DNA of 64,000 nucleotides from Coptis chinensis (GCA_015680905.1 CM027377.1:9386501-9450500), one strand, 5' to 3'; numbered from the stretch's first letter, positions 12,165 through 24,057 are shown. Numbers and translations: made by a program. The notes: generated by a model not told the origin, from the letters alone.

Positions 12165-12521
12165 GGGCATCACCAATGCAGGCCTTTAAAACCCAGGGCC
12201 ACGTCAGCATTTTGGAGGGCAATAAGGAGGAGCTAAAACTCTATATCATGGGTGTTCTAACGGAGAAGATGACTGCTCCTTTATAACATGTGAAACAAGA
12301 CTGAAAAATAAAAAAGTGAAGTCACGTGCTTACTTAAGTGAAGTCATGTGCAAAGTTTTGGGCTTCAGGTTCTTTATAAACATCTGTAGAAATGAAGACA
12401 TATATCCAGAATGGTTAAATTGGAGGCCCATTTAGGGGCTGCATCGGAAACAGTTTTTCGCTGAAGTCCGGTAAATTTGGAGATAGAGGCCCGTATCCAG
12501 GCCCCCCCTTTGGTGATGCCA
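12165..12521. mobile_element. PIF/Harbinger-type (Tourist-like) MITE
   Basis: Termini GGGCATCACCAA (left) and TTGGTGATGCCA (right) are inverted repeats except for the outermost base. They are flanked by the 3-bp target duplication TTA (12162-12164 and 12522-12524). The 357-bp size, lack of coding sequence and TTA duplication fit PIF/Harbinger-derived MITEs. It lies about 200 bp upstream of the first F-box gene and may form part of its upstream region. Confidence 0.75.
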
Positions 12522-12688
12522 TTAAGGGGCTACATCAGTTGTGAATTTGTGATCCTTACACCCTCTGGCCTGTCATCTCTCCACATACCGCCGAAATGTC
12601 ACAAATCAATATCGAAAAATCTTCTGTCGAAATGTTCAATACCATGTCTATCGGTATGAAAAATATAGTATGAAATTGTATACGAGAT

Positions 12689-12726
12689 GGCGGGAAAATA
12701 GGGTGAAATTCCAATACCTAGGGTTT
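12689..12726 (+). promoter_or_regulatory. E2F-like site and telo-box upstream of F-box copy 1
   Basis: GGCGGGAAAA (12689-12698; TTTTCCCGCC on the other strand) matches the E2F consensus. TAGGGTTT (12719-12726, telo-box) ends 12 bp before the ATG. The telo-box recurs next to the ATGs of copies 2 and 4. In copy 2 the E2F-like site has one change (GGTGGGAAAA). Both motifs are known in plant genes linked to proliferation; use here is inferred. Confidence 0.45.
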
Positions 12727-12738
12727 CAAAAATAAAAA

Positions 12739-14818
12739 ATGGAGAGAGAAATGAAAGAGAGAAAATTGATGAAAGCAATATCAGATGAAATCTGGATAAA
12801 GATACTAGAAACCGGAATATACAATTCAATTTTAAAGTTCGACGATATTTGCAGTTTCTCAGAATGTTGCAAAAACTTCAACAAACTATCCAGCCAAGAA
12901 ACTATATGGTCTACTCTACTAACCATAGATTTTCCTCGAGATCAGAATCAAGAAAATGATGATACACCAGAAGCTACAAAGAAATCTGTTTACATGGACA
13001 GGCTTAAGAAAAACATTAAACAAAAATGGGCTGATCTTAGAAGTGATTTCCTTAAACACGAGCGTGCTTTAATTGCTGATGATTTAAGGATATCTAAGCA
13101 ACGACGTAAATTGATGGTGTTTTACGAAAGGACTAAGAGGAATAAGGCTAATGGTGATTCAGTTGACTCTGATTTCGAGCAAAGGTTCTTTTTATATTTC
13201 ATTAGTTTTGTTTATTCGAATGTGAGTTTTGTTTTGCTCTTTTTTTTCACTTGTACATTGCATAGTTACGGAACTAGTATCTGATAATCTATTGTACAAA
13301 GGTAATTATTATAGTTTACAAGGACTAGCATACTATGCGATACAGCACAAGTAAGGAAGAATGGTAATTGTATGTCAGGTCTTAAATAGTTGAGATAGTA
13401 TAATTAGTATTATGCATGCTTGAGACCCTAAACATTGAAAGATGACACTATTGAGATGATCAAACTACAGAGGCATTTTTTCTTTGAGATAACACATATT
13501 TACTGCCCAGTGCCCACATTGAAGTAAGCCCCCAAGTAGTGCTATTTCTTTGACTTGTTTGAAAATCATTTATATGGGACCCAAACAGGCTCTACCCTGA
13601 AACCAATTTGCGGAACTTTATGAAACTCATCAAATCAAATTGAAAGTGTTTGCAGAATGTATAAACAACAACAAGTCCAAGGTTGTCATATCTTTTTAAT
13701 TTATATTATAATAGGATGGGTAATCTGAAAAACTGCAAGACTTAAAAAGGAAGGGTTTACAGAGTCATTACCAGTTCAAGGTTAAAGAATGTCGATCATT
13801 TGGGGGGGGTTAAGAAAATATTATGGGGTAGATAGCGTCAAATGTTTGAGAGGAGCGGATTGTGCACAATGGATGAGAATGATGAAAAATGCAGAAGATT
13901 AGGGGGGGCGGACAGAGAAGATGTTTTACCCCCCCTATGTCAGAATTGTTCCTAACGTTGCTCAATCATAACAAGAAGAAACATTCAGTAAGTCAAATGT
14001 GGGGAAGATCCCTTCTTCTTTTTCTTTTCGCTTGCTTTGTTCTTAGGCGTTTCTTCTTTGATAAACCTTTAAAAGGCAATTCAACTTGTCATAGAGTTCT
14101 AGGATGCAGTTTAATTCCTACTTAAGACTTTTGCTTCATTATCAGGTTTTATTTGCTTTTGGTACAGTGAGTAGATAATTACTTATTTAACTGTAAAAAT
14201 GTGATCACTTAGATCTACACTATTTGGACATCCAGGATTCTCTCCCTCTGGAATGTCACTTCACAATAATGAATATTGCCTTATAAACTTTTGAAAAAAT
14301 GGTCGCTTTGGTGGTTGTTAAAAGTGGTTATGTTGTCAATTGAAAATATTTAAATAACAGAAGATTACAGCATGCAATAATAAGAGTTTTAGTAATTTCA
14401 TATGCTTAAAGGTATATCATATTCATTTCCCTCTGAGCACAGAGAATATATCGTTTTAGTAAGATATCAAAGTCATTCTTCAATTATACATTCCTTAACT
14501 CTGTTTTGCCCTTTGCACTAATACATGATTACTATTTTTTTGGGTACACAATTTAGGTTTGATTTGATTGAGTATTTGCAAAAGTCCCTTAAGGACCGTT
14601 TTAGAAGAGCTAAAGTTTTGCATGCTAAAATCATGGCCGGTCAGGACATTAAGTTCCTTGAGGTTGAAGACTGTGACAATATTTCGGATGATTATTCAGT
14701 TGAAAGCTCAGAAGCTGAATCCGAAGAAAGCTCAGAGGAAGAATCTGAAGAAGGCTCTGGTGAAGATATTGCAGATGGCTCGGGAAATGAATCAGCTGAG
14801 GAAATCGCAGACGACTGA
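12739..14818 (+). CDS. SKIP24-like F-box protein with acidic tail, copy 1 (2 exons)
   Basis: Likely an F-box subunit that recruits a target to an SCF ubiquitin ligase. Exons are 12739-13184 and 14557-14818 (AAAG|GTTCTT donor, TTTAG acceptor, phase 2), giving 235 residues. An F-box lies at about residues 13-60 (ISDEIWIKILETGI, then a Cys-Cys core, then ETIWSTLL..DFP). A basic, helix-prone region follows (about 85-170), which may be coiled coil. The last ~45 residues are almost all Glu, Asp, Ser and Gly. The F-box pattern resembles plant SKIP24, but the acidic tail is not something I know in SKIP24 itself. Exon 1 can read through into the intron to a stop at 13284, so intron retention would give a 181-residue tail-less form. 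The start is the first ATG after the telo-box. Substrate unknown. Confidence 0.8.
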
Positions 14819-15264
14819 TCATAAGACAGTTGAGAGGGAGAAACTGATGAGGGCTCCATCAATGATGATGACTGGGGATTTTGACTACATTGATGTTTAC
14901 TGAACTATATTTTGATCTTTATAATCCCCCTTTGTGCCTTATGTCTAGGCTGGATTTGATGTAGCTGAGTTCGGTACATATGTTATCTTTTCTGCGTAGT
15001 AGATGATGATTATTATCTATGTGGCAACAGTGATGCATCATTTGCTGACTGCTGTTACTATCTGTCTGTATGATGGCATTTTATATCTGGTATAAAAGAT
15101 GTCAATGGAAGGAGAAATTTTTTTAATATCAGGATCAGCACCAGCATGTCAATATCTCTCGAATGTTTCTTGTACTGTATGTGGTTTCCACTTTAATACG
15201 TATGAATTTGTATATCTCGAGATGGTGGGAAAATAGGGGCAGTTACTTCTGAAATTCCAGCACC
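14819..15264. other. 3' flank of copy 1 and promoter of copy 2
   Basis: No gene is seen. The last ~60 bp before the copy 2 ATG closely match the corresponding promoter stretch of copy 1 (GAGATGG(C/T)GGGAAAATAGG ... CCTAGGGTTTCAAAA), so the duplication includes the proximal promoter. Confidence 0.65.
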
Positions 15265-15272
15265 TAGGGTTT
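15265..15272 (+). promoter_or_regulatory. Telo-box upstream of F-box copy 2
   Basis: TAGGGTTT stands 10 bp before the ATG, in the same place as in copy 1. The E2F-like site further up carries a C-to-T change, which breaks the GGCGGG core. Confidence 0.4.
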
Positions 15273-15282
15273 CAAAAGAAAA

Positions 15283-17029
15283 ATGGAGAGAGAAATGAAA
15301 GAGACAAAATTGAGCAAAGCAATATCAGATGAAATCTGGATAAAGATACTAGAAACCGGAATAGACAATTCAATTTTGAAGTTCAAAGATATTTGCCATT
15401 TCTCAGAATGTTGCAAAAACTTGAACAAATTATCTAACAAGGAAACCCTATGGTCTACTTTACTAACCATAGATTTTCCTCGAGATCATAATCAAGACAA
15501 TGATGAAGTTGAAGACGATAGTTCTGAATCTTTTGCTACAAAGAAAGCTGTTTATATGGACAGGCTTAAGAAATACATTAAACAAGAATGGGCTGATCTT
15601 AGAAGCGAGATTCTTAAACACGAGCGTGGTTTAAATTGATGGTGTTTTACGAAAGGACTAAGAGGAATAAGGCGTATGGGAAATCAATTGACTATGATTT
15701 CAAGCAAAGGTTGTTTTATTTTGTTTATCGCAAAATTATTTTCTATGTGTACACTGCATAATTAGGAAATTATTTTTCGATAATGTAGTGTATGAAAGTT
15801 AATTATATTTACGAAGAGGTATGAAATTAACTAAAGAGGTATAAGATAGATGCATTTTAATTTATTTAGAGACATCTTTAATTTTTTTTTACGGAATTCT
15901 GTTTTTAAGGATACTGCGATCTGGTGAGGAGTGACATTAATTGAGCACCGATGATGCGACACACTCCAAGTAATGAAGAATGGTAATTGCCTTTCAGGTC
16001 TCATATATTCATGCTACAGGCATAGAGATTAGCATTATGCTTGAGACCCTAAACAAATAAAGTTGACGCTGTTGAGATAATCAAACTAGACATGCTAGGA
16101 GTCTAAAAATAAAGCACTACCTAATTATTTCTTTGAGAACGATGAAGAATGGAGAAGATTAGGGGAGTGGACAGAGAAGATGTTTTATTCCCCTTTGTTG
16201 GAATTGTGCCTAACGTGCTCAATCATAACGAGAAGAAACATTCAGTAAGTGGAATGTGGGGAAAATCCCTTCTTCTTTTTCTTTTTCACTTGCTTTTGAT
16301 CTTAGGTGTCTATGCTTTTTTAAAACCTTTAAAAGGTAATTTAACTTGTTATAGAGTTCCAGGATGATGTTTAGTTCCATTAGATTAAAAGGTTTTATTG
16401 TTGTGGTTTTTAGTTTTTGGCCATGTGATAATAGGGTAATTAGACTTTTGCCCACCCTTAATTCAATATTAGGTTTTACTGCAGGAGATATAGTAACCCC
16501 TACTTAAGAATTTTGCTTCATGATCAGAATTTGTTTGCTTTTGGTGCAGTGAGTTTGTATAGAGATAGTAAGTTATTTAACTATAAGAATGCGGTTACTT
16601 AGATCTACACTATGGTTAAACATCTAGGATTACAGCAAGCATTAACAAGGAGAGAGCTTTAGTATTTTCATAAGCTTAATTGTATATCATATTCATATGT
16701 CATAAAAATATAGATAATACATTCTTCAATAGTTCAATATACATTCTTTAACACTGTTTAACCCTTTGTGCTAATACATGATACAATTCAGGTTTGATTT
16801 TCTTGAGAATGTGCAAGAGTCCCATACGGATCGTTTAAGAAAAGCTAAATTTTTGCATGCTAAAATCATGGCCGGTCAGGACATTAAGTTCCTTGAGGTT
16901 GAAGACTGTGACACTATCTCGGAAGATGAATCAGTTGAAAGCTCAGAGGCTGAATCCGAAGAAAGCTCGGAGGAAGAATCTGCAGAAGGCTCTGGTGAAG
17001 ATATTGAAGATGGCTCGGGAAATGAATAA
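15283..17029 (+). pseudogene. SKIP24-like F-box gene, copy 2, broken by a 37-bp deletion
   Basis: A tandem duplicate of copy 1; the start codons are 2,544 bp apart. The F-box is intact (ISDEIWIKILETGI ... WSTLLTIDFP). A 37-bp deletion near 15635 shifts the frame and stops the protein at 118 residues. The deletion joins GTGGTTTAA to ATTGATGG, removing what copy 1 has between its GCTTTAA and GTAAATTG. The rest of exon 1 (to 15709) and exon 2 (16792-17029, ending in the acidic tail) are still present with splice sites in place. A truncated F-box-only protein could be made, but without the coiled region and tail. The intron keeps clear similarity to that of copy 1 (about 16140-16370 against 13880-14110). 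Confidence 0.8.
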
Positions 17030-19636
17030 GAGGAAATCACCGAAGACTGATCATATGACACTTGCTTTTATGGTGTTTCCTTTATACTACTTAATGGTTA
17101 ATATTGCCATAAGCCCATAACAACGATTGAATGGTTGGTAGGAGTTTGTGTATGGTCGGTGGTGGGGTAAAAGCCTTCAGAGTTCGTAACAGAAATTCTG
17201 TTGTTTTCAGTATTTGGTTCCACTTCTGCCGCCCCCACCTAACATACTGTGTTCCATCCAAGTCGTTAATTGGCCGTCTAGGATTGCCTTTTATTATGTT
17301 TGGTACCCCAGTTGTTTACTCATTCGAGACGACTTTGTCTTGGACCGGCTTTTCTTATAGCTCTTTGTTCTAGTTGTTTCTAGCCTGTCTATTTGTTGCC
17401 GGTTGGTACATTTTGGTTAAGTATGGCGTCTTTGGTATTCATAGCATTTGACAATTTTTGTCCCATTTGTTGTGGTGAGTACACTTTATACGTAGAGTTT
17501 TATCTCGAAAACTTCGTACCTCAAATCTATTCTTCTATGGAGTTGACCCTTTTCTAGTATTTTATGTATATACTGTTTTTTTTCTTATGACCCTCGAGTC
17601 ATGGCACAAGACTGATTTTTCCAAACCACTTCATCCATTTGGATTCATCATCTGCATCTCTGGAGTCAACTTAAGCTTCATACACAACTTAACCAAAACA
17701 TAAATTGACGTTAAATAAGTAACTGATGTGAGCTCTAAAGGTGCCGATGTGGGAGATGACTTCAAGAAATGGTTTGAGCTCATCGTGCATGAGGGGACAT
17801 AAATCAAATTCAGTGCGAATGTTGAGGGTCTGGGGTGGATCCTCTGTCATTTCTTGAAGTCCTGTGACGAAGGCCCTATTTGGTGTACTTCAAGATCAGA
17901 AAGCAACATATATTGGTGCATGTAGCATACCACTATGTAAGTCCTGCCATGAAGGCCCTGTTAGTCAAGGGAAAGGAGAAAAGGGTTGTTCTGGTGTTAG
18001 CCATAAAGAGCATGTCTTCAGTGCGCAGGTCGTATGGTGCGCAGGTAATGTGGGCCTTTGAATCAGTACTTTTGCCATGCAATACACACGCACCCCTTGG
18101 TATGAGTGGCCCAGATTTGATACGACCTGCGCACCATAGATTTAGCCATAAATAAATGGCTTTGACCATGTGTGTTTCTGTAAGTGAAGGGAAAAGTAAT
18201 GTTTTGTTTTGAGTTTTGAAATTTCAAGGGAGTTATTAGATTTAAAAGTGAACTAGGGGGTGTCATCTGTGGGGTGATTTTGTTGTTAAGTGATGCATTA
18301 AAATTGTTTTATGAAAAAAAAAATCTTTAATCAAACTGCTAACTCTATTGAATTGGAGTTTATTCGTCCGTCTGTCCATGTCAAACTTGGTACATCAACT
18401 GAAAAAGGTTTGAAATCAATGCCACATTCTTATAGAGTCGCATGCAAATTTTGGTTCTGCATAAGATGTTTCCACTTTCCAGTGCCTTTCCTATTAATTA
18501 TTTAATTTGCTTCTGCAAGGAGATTTTCTTATCTAGTAAAAGTTTTTACTTACTATTGAATTTACTTCTGCAACAGAAGATTTTCCCATTTTAGTAGTTG
18601 ATACTTGATAATCTTTACGTCTACCTAATTTACTTCTACTCCTTTGTTTTCTTTCAAGCTTATTGTGTTCTCAAGCTTTCTTTTCCAAGCTCAAGAAATT
18701 TAGTGCCAGTTAATGTCAAGAAGTCCAACTTCATCTATATATACTAGCATTTACACACAAGTTCGCTTCCATGCATCAATTACTTCATCCTTTATTTGCT
18801 GAACTTTTTCTCTACTCCAAGTTTGATGATGACGAGCCTGTGTTATAAGCATTACAAAAACTCCTTCACAGATTTTCTCTTGCTATTATCTGTTCTATGT
18901 TTCTCTAATGGGTGCTTCATTATTTCATATAATTTGGTAGAGTACCCATGTTCCTGTGGCCTTACTAGTGTTGTAATCGCCATCCTCAACACAGTTTGGT
19001 TTAGTTTTTCTCTCATCTTCGTTGTAATGTCTATGGTTTCCGTATACTGTTGGGTGTTTTCTGCTAGAAAAGTGTGGTTGTTTGCCTTAGAATGGCTTTT
19101 GTTCTCAAATCGCAAGAAAATCACAGATTCTCATTTGTTGCAGATACACACGAAGACCTGTGTGCCGCAAAAGCTGTTATTTATCCTACAGATTTCTCTC
19201 AATCGGTGAGGAATTTCAGTCTTTTGAGGAAAGATCTTCCTTGTGTAGCTATAGTTTTCATGATCTTCATTGTTAATGAAGGAATAGCTCATATTATTGC
19301 CGGGGTTAGTGGTGGGGTGTTCTTGTTGGCTTGTTGCTCCTAAGTGCTATCTGCTTCTCTGGTTCTACATTTTCAGTTTTGCTGCTGAATATGTATCGAT
19401 GTTGTAAAGTCCATACCAATGTATCACTTCTTATTAGCATTATTATGGCGTATGAGTAGTGTAGGTTGATGTAGGCACGTAGCTAATGTTTAATTTGTTG
19501 TCATCACCTTAGAAAGAATGGTACTTGACTTGGCGTTTTTACAGTTATGTGGTCAACATTGGTCAATTTTAGTAGCATGACCATGACTATAAAAACTTAT
19601 CTTATGATGACGATGATAATTTTTCAATTGAGAGAT
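17030..19636. other. Intergenic region between F-box copies 2 and 3
   Basis: Mostly unrecognised AT-rich DNA. It holds a 14-bp inverted repeat (GACTTCAAGAAATG at 17758, its complement at 17848) and the fold-back structure at 17997-18152. Open frames at 18796-19209 and 19074-19343 (137 and 89 codons) are hydrophobic or mixed with no domain I know, and they overlap each other in different frames. I do not call them genes. Confidence 0.6.
17997..18152. repeat. Fold-back sequence flanked by 11-bp direct repeats
   Basis: A perfect 15-bp inverted repeat (GTGCGCAGGTCGTAT at 18021, ATACGACCTGCGCAC at 18120) includes a left arm that is itself partly duplicated (GTGCGCAGGT twice). The structure is bracketed by identical TTAGCCATAAA copies at 17997-18007 and 18142-18152. 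It could be a small fold-back element with a target duplication, or chance repeats. Confidence 0.5.
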
Positions 19637-21510
19637 ATGAAAGAAGGAAAGTTAATGGAAGTTTTACCAGAAGAAATCTGGATAAGGATATTAGAAACCG
19701 GAATCGAGAAATGGATATTAACCCATAAAGATATTTGTTCATTCTCAATTTCGTGCAAAAATTTCAACAAATTATCCAATGACAACTCACTTTGGTCCAC
19801 TTTATTATCCCTTGATTTCCCACACTTCCAAAACGAAGACACGTCATCATCAGAAGAATCTCAGAAGAATCTGTATAAGTCACGTCTTGAAATATACCGT
19901 CAACTTGAACGGGATTTTATACGACGTACTGTTTTCAATCAAGAGTATAGGTTGGGTGTTTTGGGTAGAAAGATTAAACGGGTTCGACGTGAATTGAAAG
20001 TTATAAATGAACAAATGGAGGAGAATTCTGGCGTTTTACTTGATATGATCAGGGACAGGTACTCAATTTTTTTGTTTATTTTTTGCAATTTTGTATAAAT
20101 TAGTTGGACCATGACTTTTAATTATTTTACTTTTTGCTGCATTGTTAAGATAGGTCACTGTTTATTGCGTTATGCGTAAATTGGGATATTTTGAGAATTT
20201 GAGTTGATGTGTTTTATGTTCAAGTTAATTGAGCTAAAAGGTGGAGAGTGATGTCGAGATAAGGAAGTATAGATTCTGAATATTTTGATTATTTTTACAT
20301 TTTTATTGAAGTGGTCAAAATGTTAAGCAAACGTTTGGTTTTCGTTATTGAAGACGTAAAGAGAAGAGTGATTGTTCCAGTAAATCTGCAGAATTTCGAG
20401 CAGGGGTTTTGGATTTAGGTAGGAAGTTCTCACACTAGAAGAGTTGATGGGCAGAATATTTGTGCTACTATATTTCAATATGGTAGTTTGTCTGCTGTTT
20501 GTTAAAGAGTATCCATTCACCTGCTGTTTGTTTAGAGTAGGCATCCTTCCCTTCTTCTTGAACTTTAGGCGTTGACTATATATTTGAATCAAATTGCAAT
20601 GCAACATTTCATATTTCAAGTTACTTTTTTAATAACGTTTGCATGAGCTTGGTAGTTTAAAGTGATAAAGACATAAGACCGATATTTTTGGTAACTTTGT
20701 ATTTTGCTTCTCCTATTTGTTTTTTTCTTCCTCTTTGCCTAGGAATTGTGCTTATGCTCCTTGGTTCTGTGTCCTTTCGACCGACTCACTAGTTTCTCCC
20801 TTAAACGTTTCTTCTACTAAACTAAAACTAAGATATGATTGCAGATCAATCTATTAGTCAATTGTGAGAAAGTAAAACAGAATAGACTCGAGACTCTAGA
20901 TCAAGGAACTTTAATTTCAGGTTTCAGTGAATGAGATACATAAGCAATCAAGTTGAGTAAAGCTTTCAGTGATCAGTTGTATATATGCATTTCGTCTGCA
21001 CACAGTTAATAAACTAAAGTGTATAGTTTCTTATCGAAGGGGGAGAGTGGAGTGGTGTTAGGATCAAAGCAAAAGCTATTTTTCGGTTTTATTTCAATGG
21101 TGTCTTGCAACATTTTCTATCACTGTGTTACTGTGTATCAAGTCATTTCTTAGTTAGACACTCCTTTACTAATAATCTCGTCTTGTATTTAACCTTGGTT
21201 ACAACCTAGCATATGAGTTTTGTTTGTTTGCAACTTTGCAACACTTTTTAGGTATTTTGTGTGTCGCGAGGAGCTTGCCTACGTGGAGCAGGAGCATATG
21301 GATATTCAGAAAGAAGTTACAAGTATGCGAACTACAATCATGGATAAAGATGGTGACTTCCATGCATTAGTTGATGTTGGTCAGGACACCAATCTTCTGG
21401 AAGATGATGCATTAGCAGGCAGTAGTGAGGATTTTGAAGAAAGCTCAGAAGAGGAACCAGAAGAAAGCTCTGAAGAAAGCTCAGACGGAGAATCTGAAGA
21501 AGGCTTCTAG
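19637..21510 (+). CDS. SKIP24-like F-box protein with acidic tail, copy 3 (2 exons)
   Basis: A predicted SCF substrate-recognition subunit. Exons are 19637-20058 and 21252-21510 (GACAG|GTACTC donor, TTTTTAG acceptor, phase 2), giving 226 residues. The F-box is at about residues 9-55 (LPEEIWIRILETGI ... SLWSTLLSLDFP). A charged helical region follows (about 70-165). The last ~30 residues are Glu/Ser-rich (FEESSEEEPEESSEES). The open frame extends upstream to 19547, but family alignment places the start at 19637 (MKEGKLMEVLPEEIW). It differs clearly from copies 1 and 2 in the middle region, so it is an older duplicate. No frame break is seen. Its 3' flank (21530-21620) resembles that of copy 4. 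Target unknown. Confidence 0.8.
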
Positions 21511-22043
21511 GGTTAGGATATGATGAACTGGGATTTTAACAAATTTGGAACACCTTTTGATGCTATGTTGTAGTGCACCCCTACACGCCCCACTGTTCAT
21601 GATGAACTCAATGTTGCTTGGGTTTGGGCGACTGTTAGACGATCTTGACATTTTATGTAACAATTTTGGCTTCTGTAAAACTAAATAAATGTACTATTTT
21701 GTACTTTTCTTTTTGTAACTTTCATCCATGCCGTGGATGTGTCGTTGTACTCAGACACTTGTCTATGCATTCTCTCTACTCTAATGACTAATAAATAACC
21801 AGCATACTTATGTAACCCCAGTGTTAGAAAAATTGTATTTGCTACAGAGATTTTTTCCAGTTGACTACAAGTTGTGATATATGCGACCAAAAGGCTTAGA
21901 AAACATGTACCAAGAGCCATCACGTTGAAATCGAGCAGAGATCTTTGGGTGCATTTCCTTTCATAGTCATGATTTGGATATCTTTGGGTGTTCATAGTCA
22001 TGATTTGGATTTTGTACTTGTAATATCTTCGTCCAGATTTCAT
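21511..22043. other. 3' flank of F-box copy 3
   Basis: No gene is recognised. The first ~120 bp resemble the sequence after copy 4 (27300-27420). A short direct repeat (TTTGGGTG ... TCATAGTCATGATTTGGAT) lies near 21945-22010. Confidence 0.6.
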
Positions 22044-22593
22044 TCTGTTATAACACAATATATGCTATGAAATCCGTGGGCCTATATGGATGCCCACAAT
22101 TGAGCCTATATGGGACATCTCCTCATATGTGTTTATCTTGGTAATTTTTTATTTTGGTGTTTATCCATCTTGGAAAGGAGATTACCTAATTATATATAAA
22201 GGTAACCTCCTCCCATTTATACTTACTGAACTCAATAAGTTTCCCTCTCTCTTATTTTCTTCATGATTCAATCTATTTAAGTTAGTGTGGTGTTCTATCT
22301 AAATCTATTAAATTTTAACACATTATCACCACGAAAATTCTAGGAGCTATCAACTTCTAAATACCATATTCTTCTATTCATCATCTACTACACAAAAGCA
22401 AAGATGCACGACTCATGAAGTACAAACATATCAAAATTTTAGGAAAAACCAACGGTTAGATCATCAGATATAAAATAAAAAACGTTACTGTTCATACTTG
22501 ATCTATGACTTCAATTCGAATTTTGTTTTTTTTTTTTTTTTTTTTTATGTATACTTTTGAACAATTATGTACCTAAAGTTCTACGATATATTT

Positions 22594-22955
22594 GGAACCC
22601 GAAGTTCCAAGATTTTTTTTTTTTTTTTAGAACCTGAAGTTCCAAGATTCAATTTTTAGAAATTTGAAGTTCCAAGATTAAAAAAAACCTGAAGTTCTAA
22701 TATCTATTATTTTTAGGAACCTGAAGTTCCACGATTCAATTCTTAGGAACCTGAAGTTTTTTATTTTATATTAGGACTTGAAGTTCCAAAATCATGAACG
22801 TAGTTTTTAAATAGAACCATAAATTCTTGTATTGAATGCGAAAGTTTTGATATTGTCGAGACTCGAATTTCCATTTACTAGTTTTTTTTTTTTATTTAAA
22901 GAATCAGAAGTTCGTTAAGTTTTCTATGAAGAACTAGAAGTTCTCATATACTTAG
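22594..22955. repeat. Array of GAACCTGAAGTTCC-like units in the copia leader
   Basis: At least eight degenerate units around GAAGTTC occur in about 360 bp, with clear ones at 22594-22608, 22630-22642, 22656-22664, 22716-22730 and 22746-22758. The fullest form, GGAACCTGAAGTTCC, is nearly palindromic. Poly-T/poly-A runs lie between units. Confidence 0.75.
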
Positions 22956-23384
22956 AGCCAGACGTTTTAACCTTATAATCAACGTTTAATTCTTTTATTC
23001 AAATATTTAATCCTATATACATGGCTAGCTAGATTAGAACCTAACATATAATAGTTGTTTTGAAGTTTTTTCTGAGCTAAACGCTACGTACATTCTTAAT
23101 AGTTATCTAAAATAAGGTTGAGTGTCTACATAATTTTATTATATATGATTAATTAATTAGTTGTGTTAATTAGATGTCGAGCATTGCTAAATTTGAATTC
23201 AAAGCTCTTTATGTGAGTGGCGATAACTAGCTGTCATGGCAATTGAATGCGAAGTTACATTTGCAGTCCAATGTCCTAGGCGATGCTGTCAAGGAAGATA
23301 ACACTGCAACCCTTGAAAAGAAGGCTAAGGCTTTGATATTTCCGCGTCATCATATTCATGATGATCTGAAGGCAGAGTATCTAT

Positions 23385-24057
23385 GTGAGCGAGGTTGATC
23401 CTTTGAGCTTGTGGATATCCTTAACGGATAGATTTGACCACCAAAGGATGGTTATCCTCCCAATTGCCCAAAGTGAATGGTTGAGCTTGAGATATCAAGA
23501 CTACAAAACTGTGAAAGAATACAATTCTTCTTTGTTCAATATTGTTTCTCGCCTTAGACTGTATGGTAAAACAGTAACAGAGTCACAAATGATTGAGAAA
23601 ACTCTCTCCACCTTTCACGCAAATAATGTACTTTTGCAACTAACAACAATACCGTGAAAGAAAATTTGAGAAATATTCTCAACTTGTGACTTGCCTTCTT
23701 GTATCAGAGGCAAACCGTAATGTTCTCATGAAAAACCACAACTCCATACCAACTGGGTCAATAACAATTCCAAAAGCAAATACCAGCTTTCGAGCTAGTG
23801 GTAGTCATAGTAGAGGACATGGGAGAGGGCGTGGAAGAGGCAGAAATACTGGGAGAGGTGGTCGAGGTTATCATCCTTATGAAGATGGCAATGGTAATAG
23901 AAAAAAGGACCATTGGAATACTAATGACCAACAAAAGGGTAATTGGAACAAGTGGACAACTCCACCGCATAAAACACAAAAGGAGAGAAGTGATATTTGC
24001 TATAGACGTGGTTGGGTAATGATGGACATTAGGCAAAATACTGCCGAGCTCTTATAG
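23385..24057 (+). pseudogene. copia gag fragments
   Basis: Two open pieces. The first (23385-23657, 90 codons) is a helical gag segment with the SLTDRFDHQR and EYNSSLFNI patterns of plant copia capsid. The second (23686-24057) has a long Gly/Arg run (HGRGRGRGRNTGRGGRGYH) followed by a decayed zinc knuckle (ICYRRGWVM) that lacks the usual Cys/His set. The pieces are separated by a stop, so no complete gag can be made. Confidence 0.8.

Noticed and set aside
13889..14125. Open frame in the intron of F-box copy 1, with a relative in copy 2 (16149-16367)
   Set aside because: The similarity comes from tandem duplication of the intron. The two frames diverge by indels and have no domain, so no conserved peptide is supported.
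18796..19343. Hydrophobic open frames of 137 and 89 codons
   Set aside because: They overlap in different frames, have no recognised domain, and lie in AT-rich DNA where such frames arise by chance.
22594..22955. Heat-shock elements in the copia leader
   Set aside because: The GAA and TTC blocks are spaced by one base instead of two, and no run of three correctly spaced units was found.
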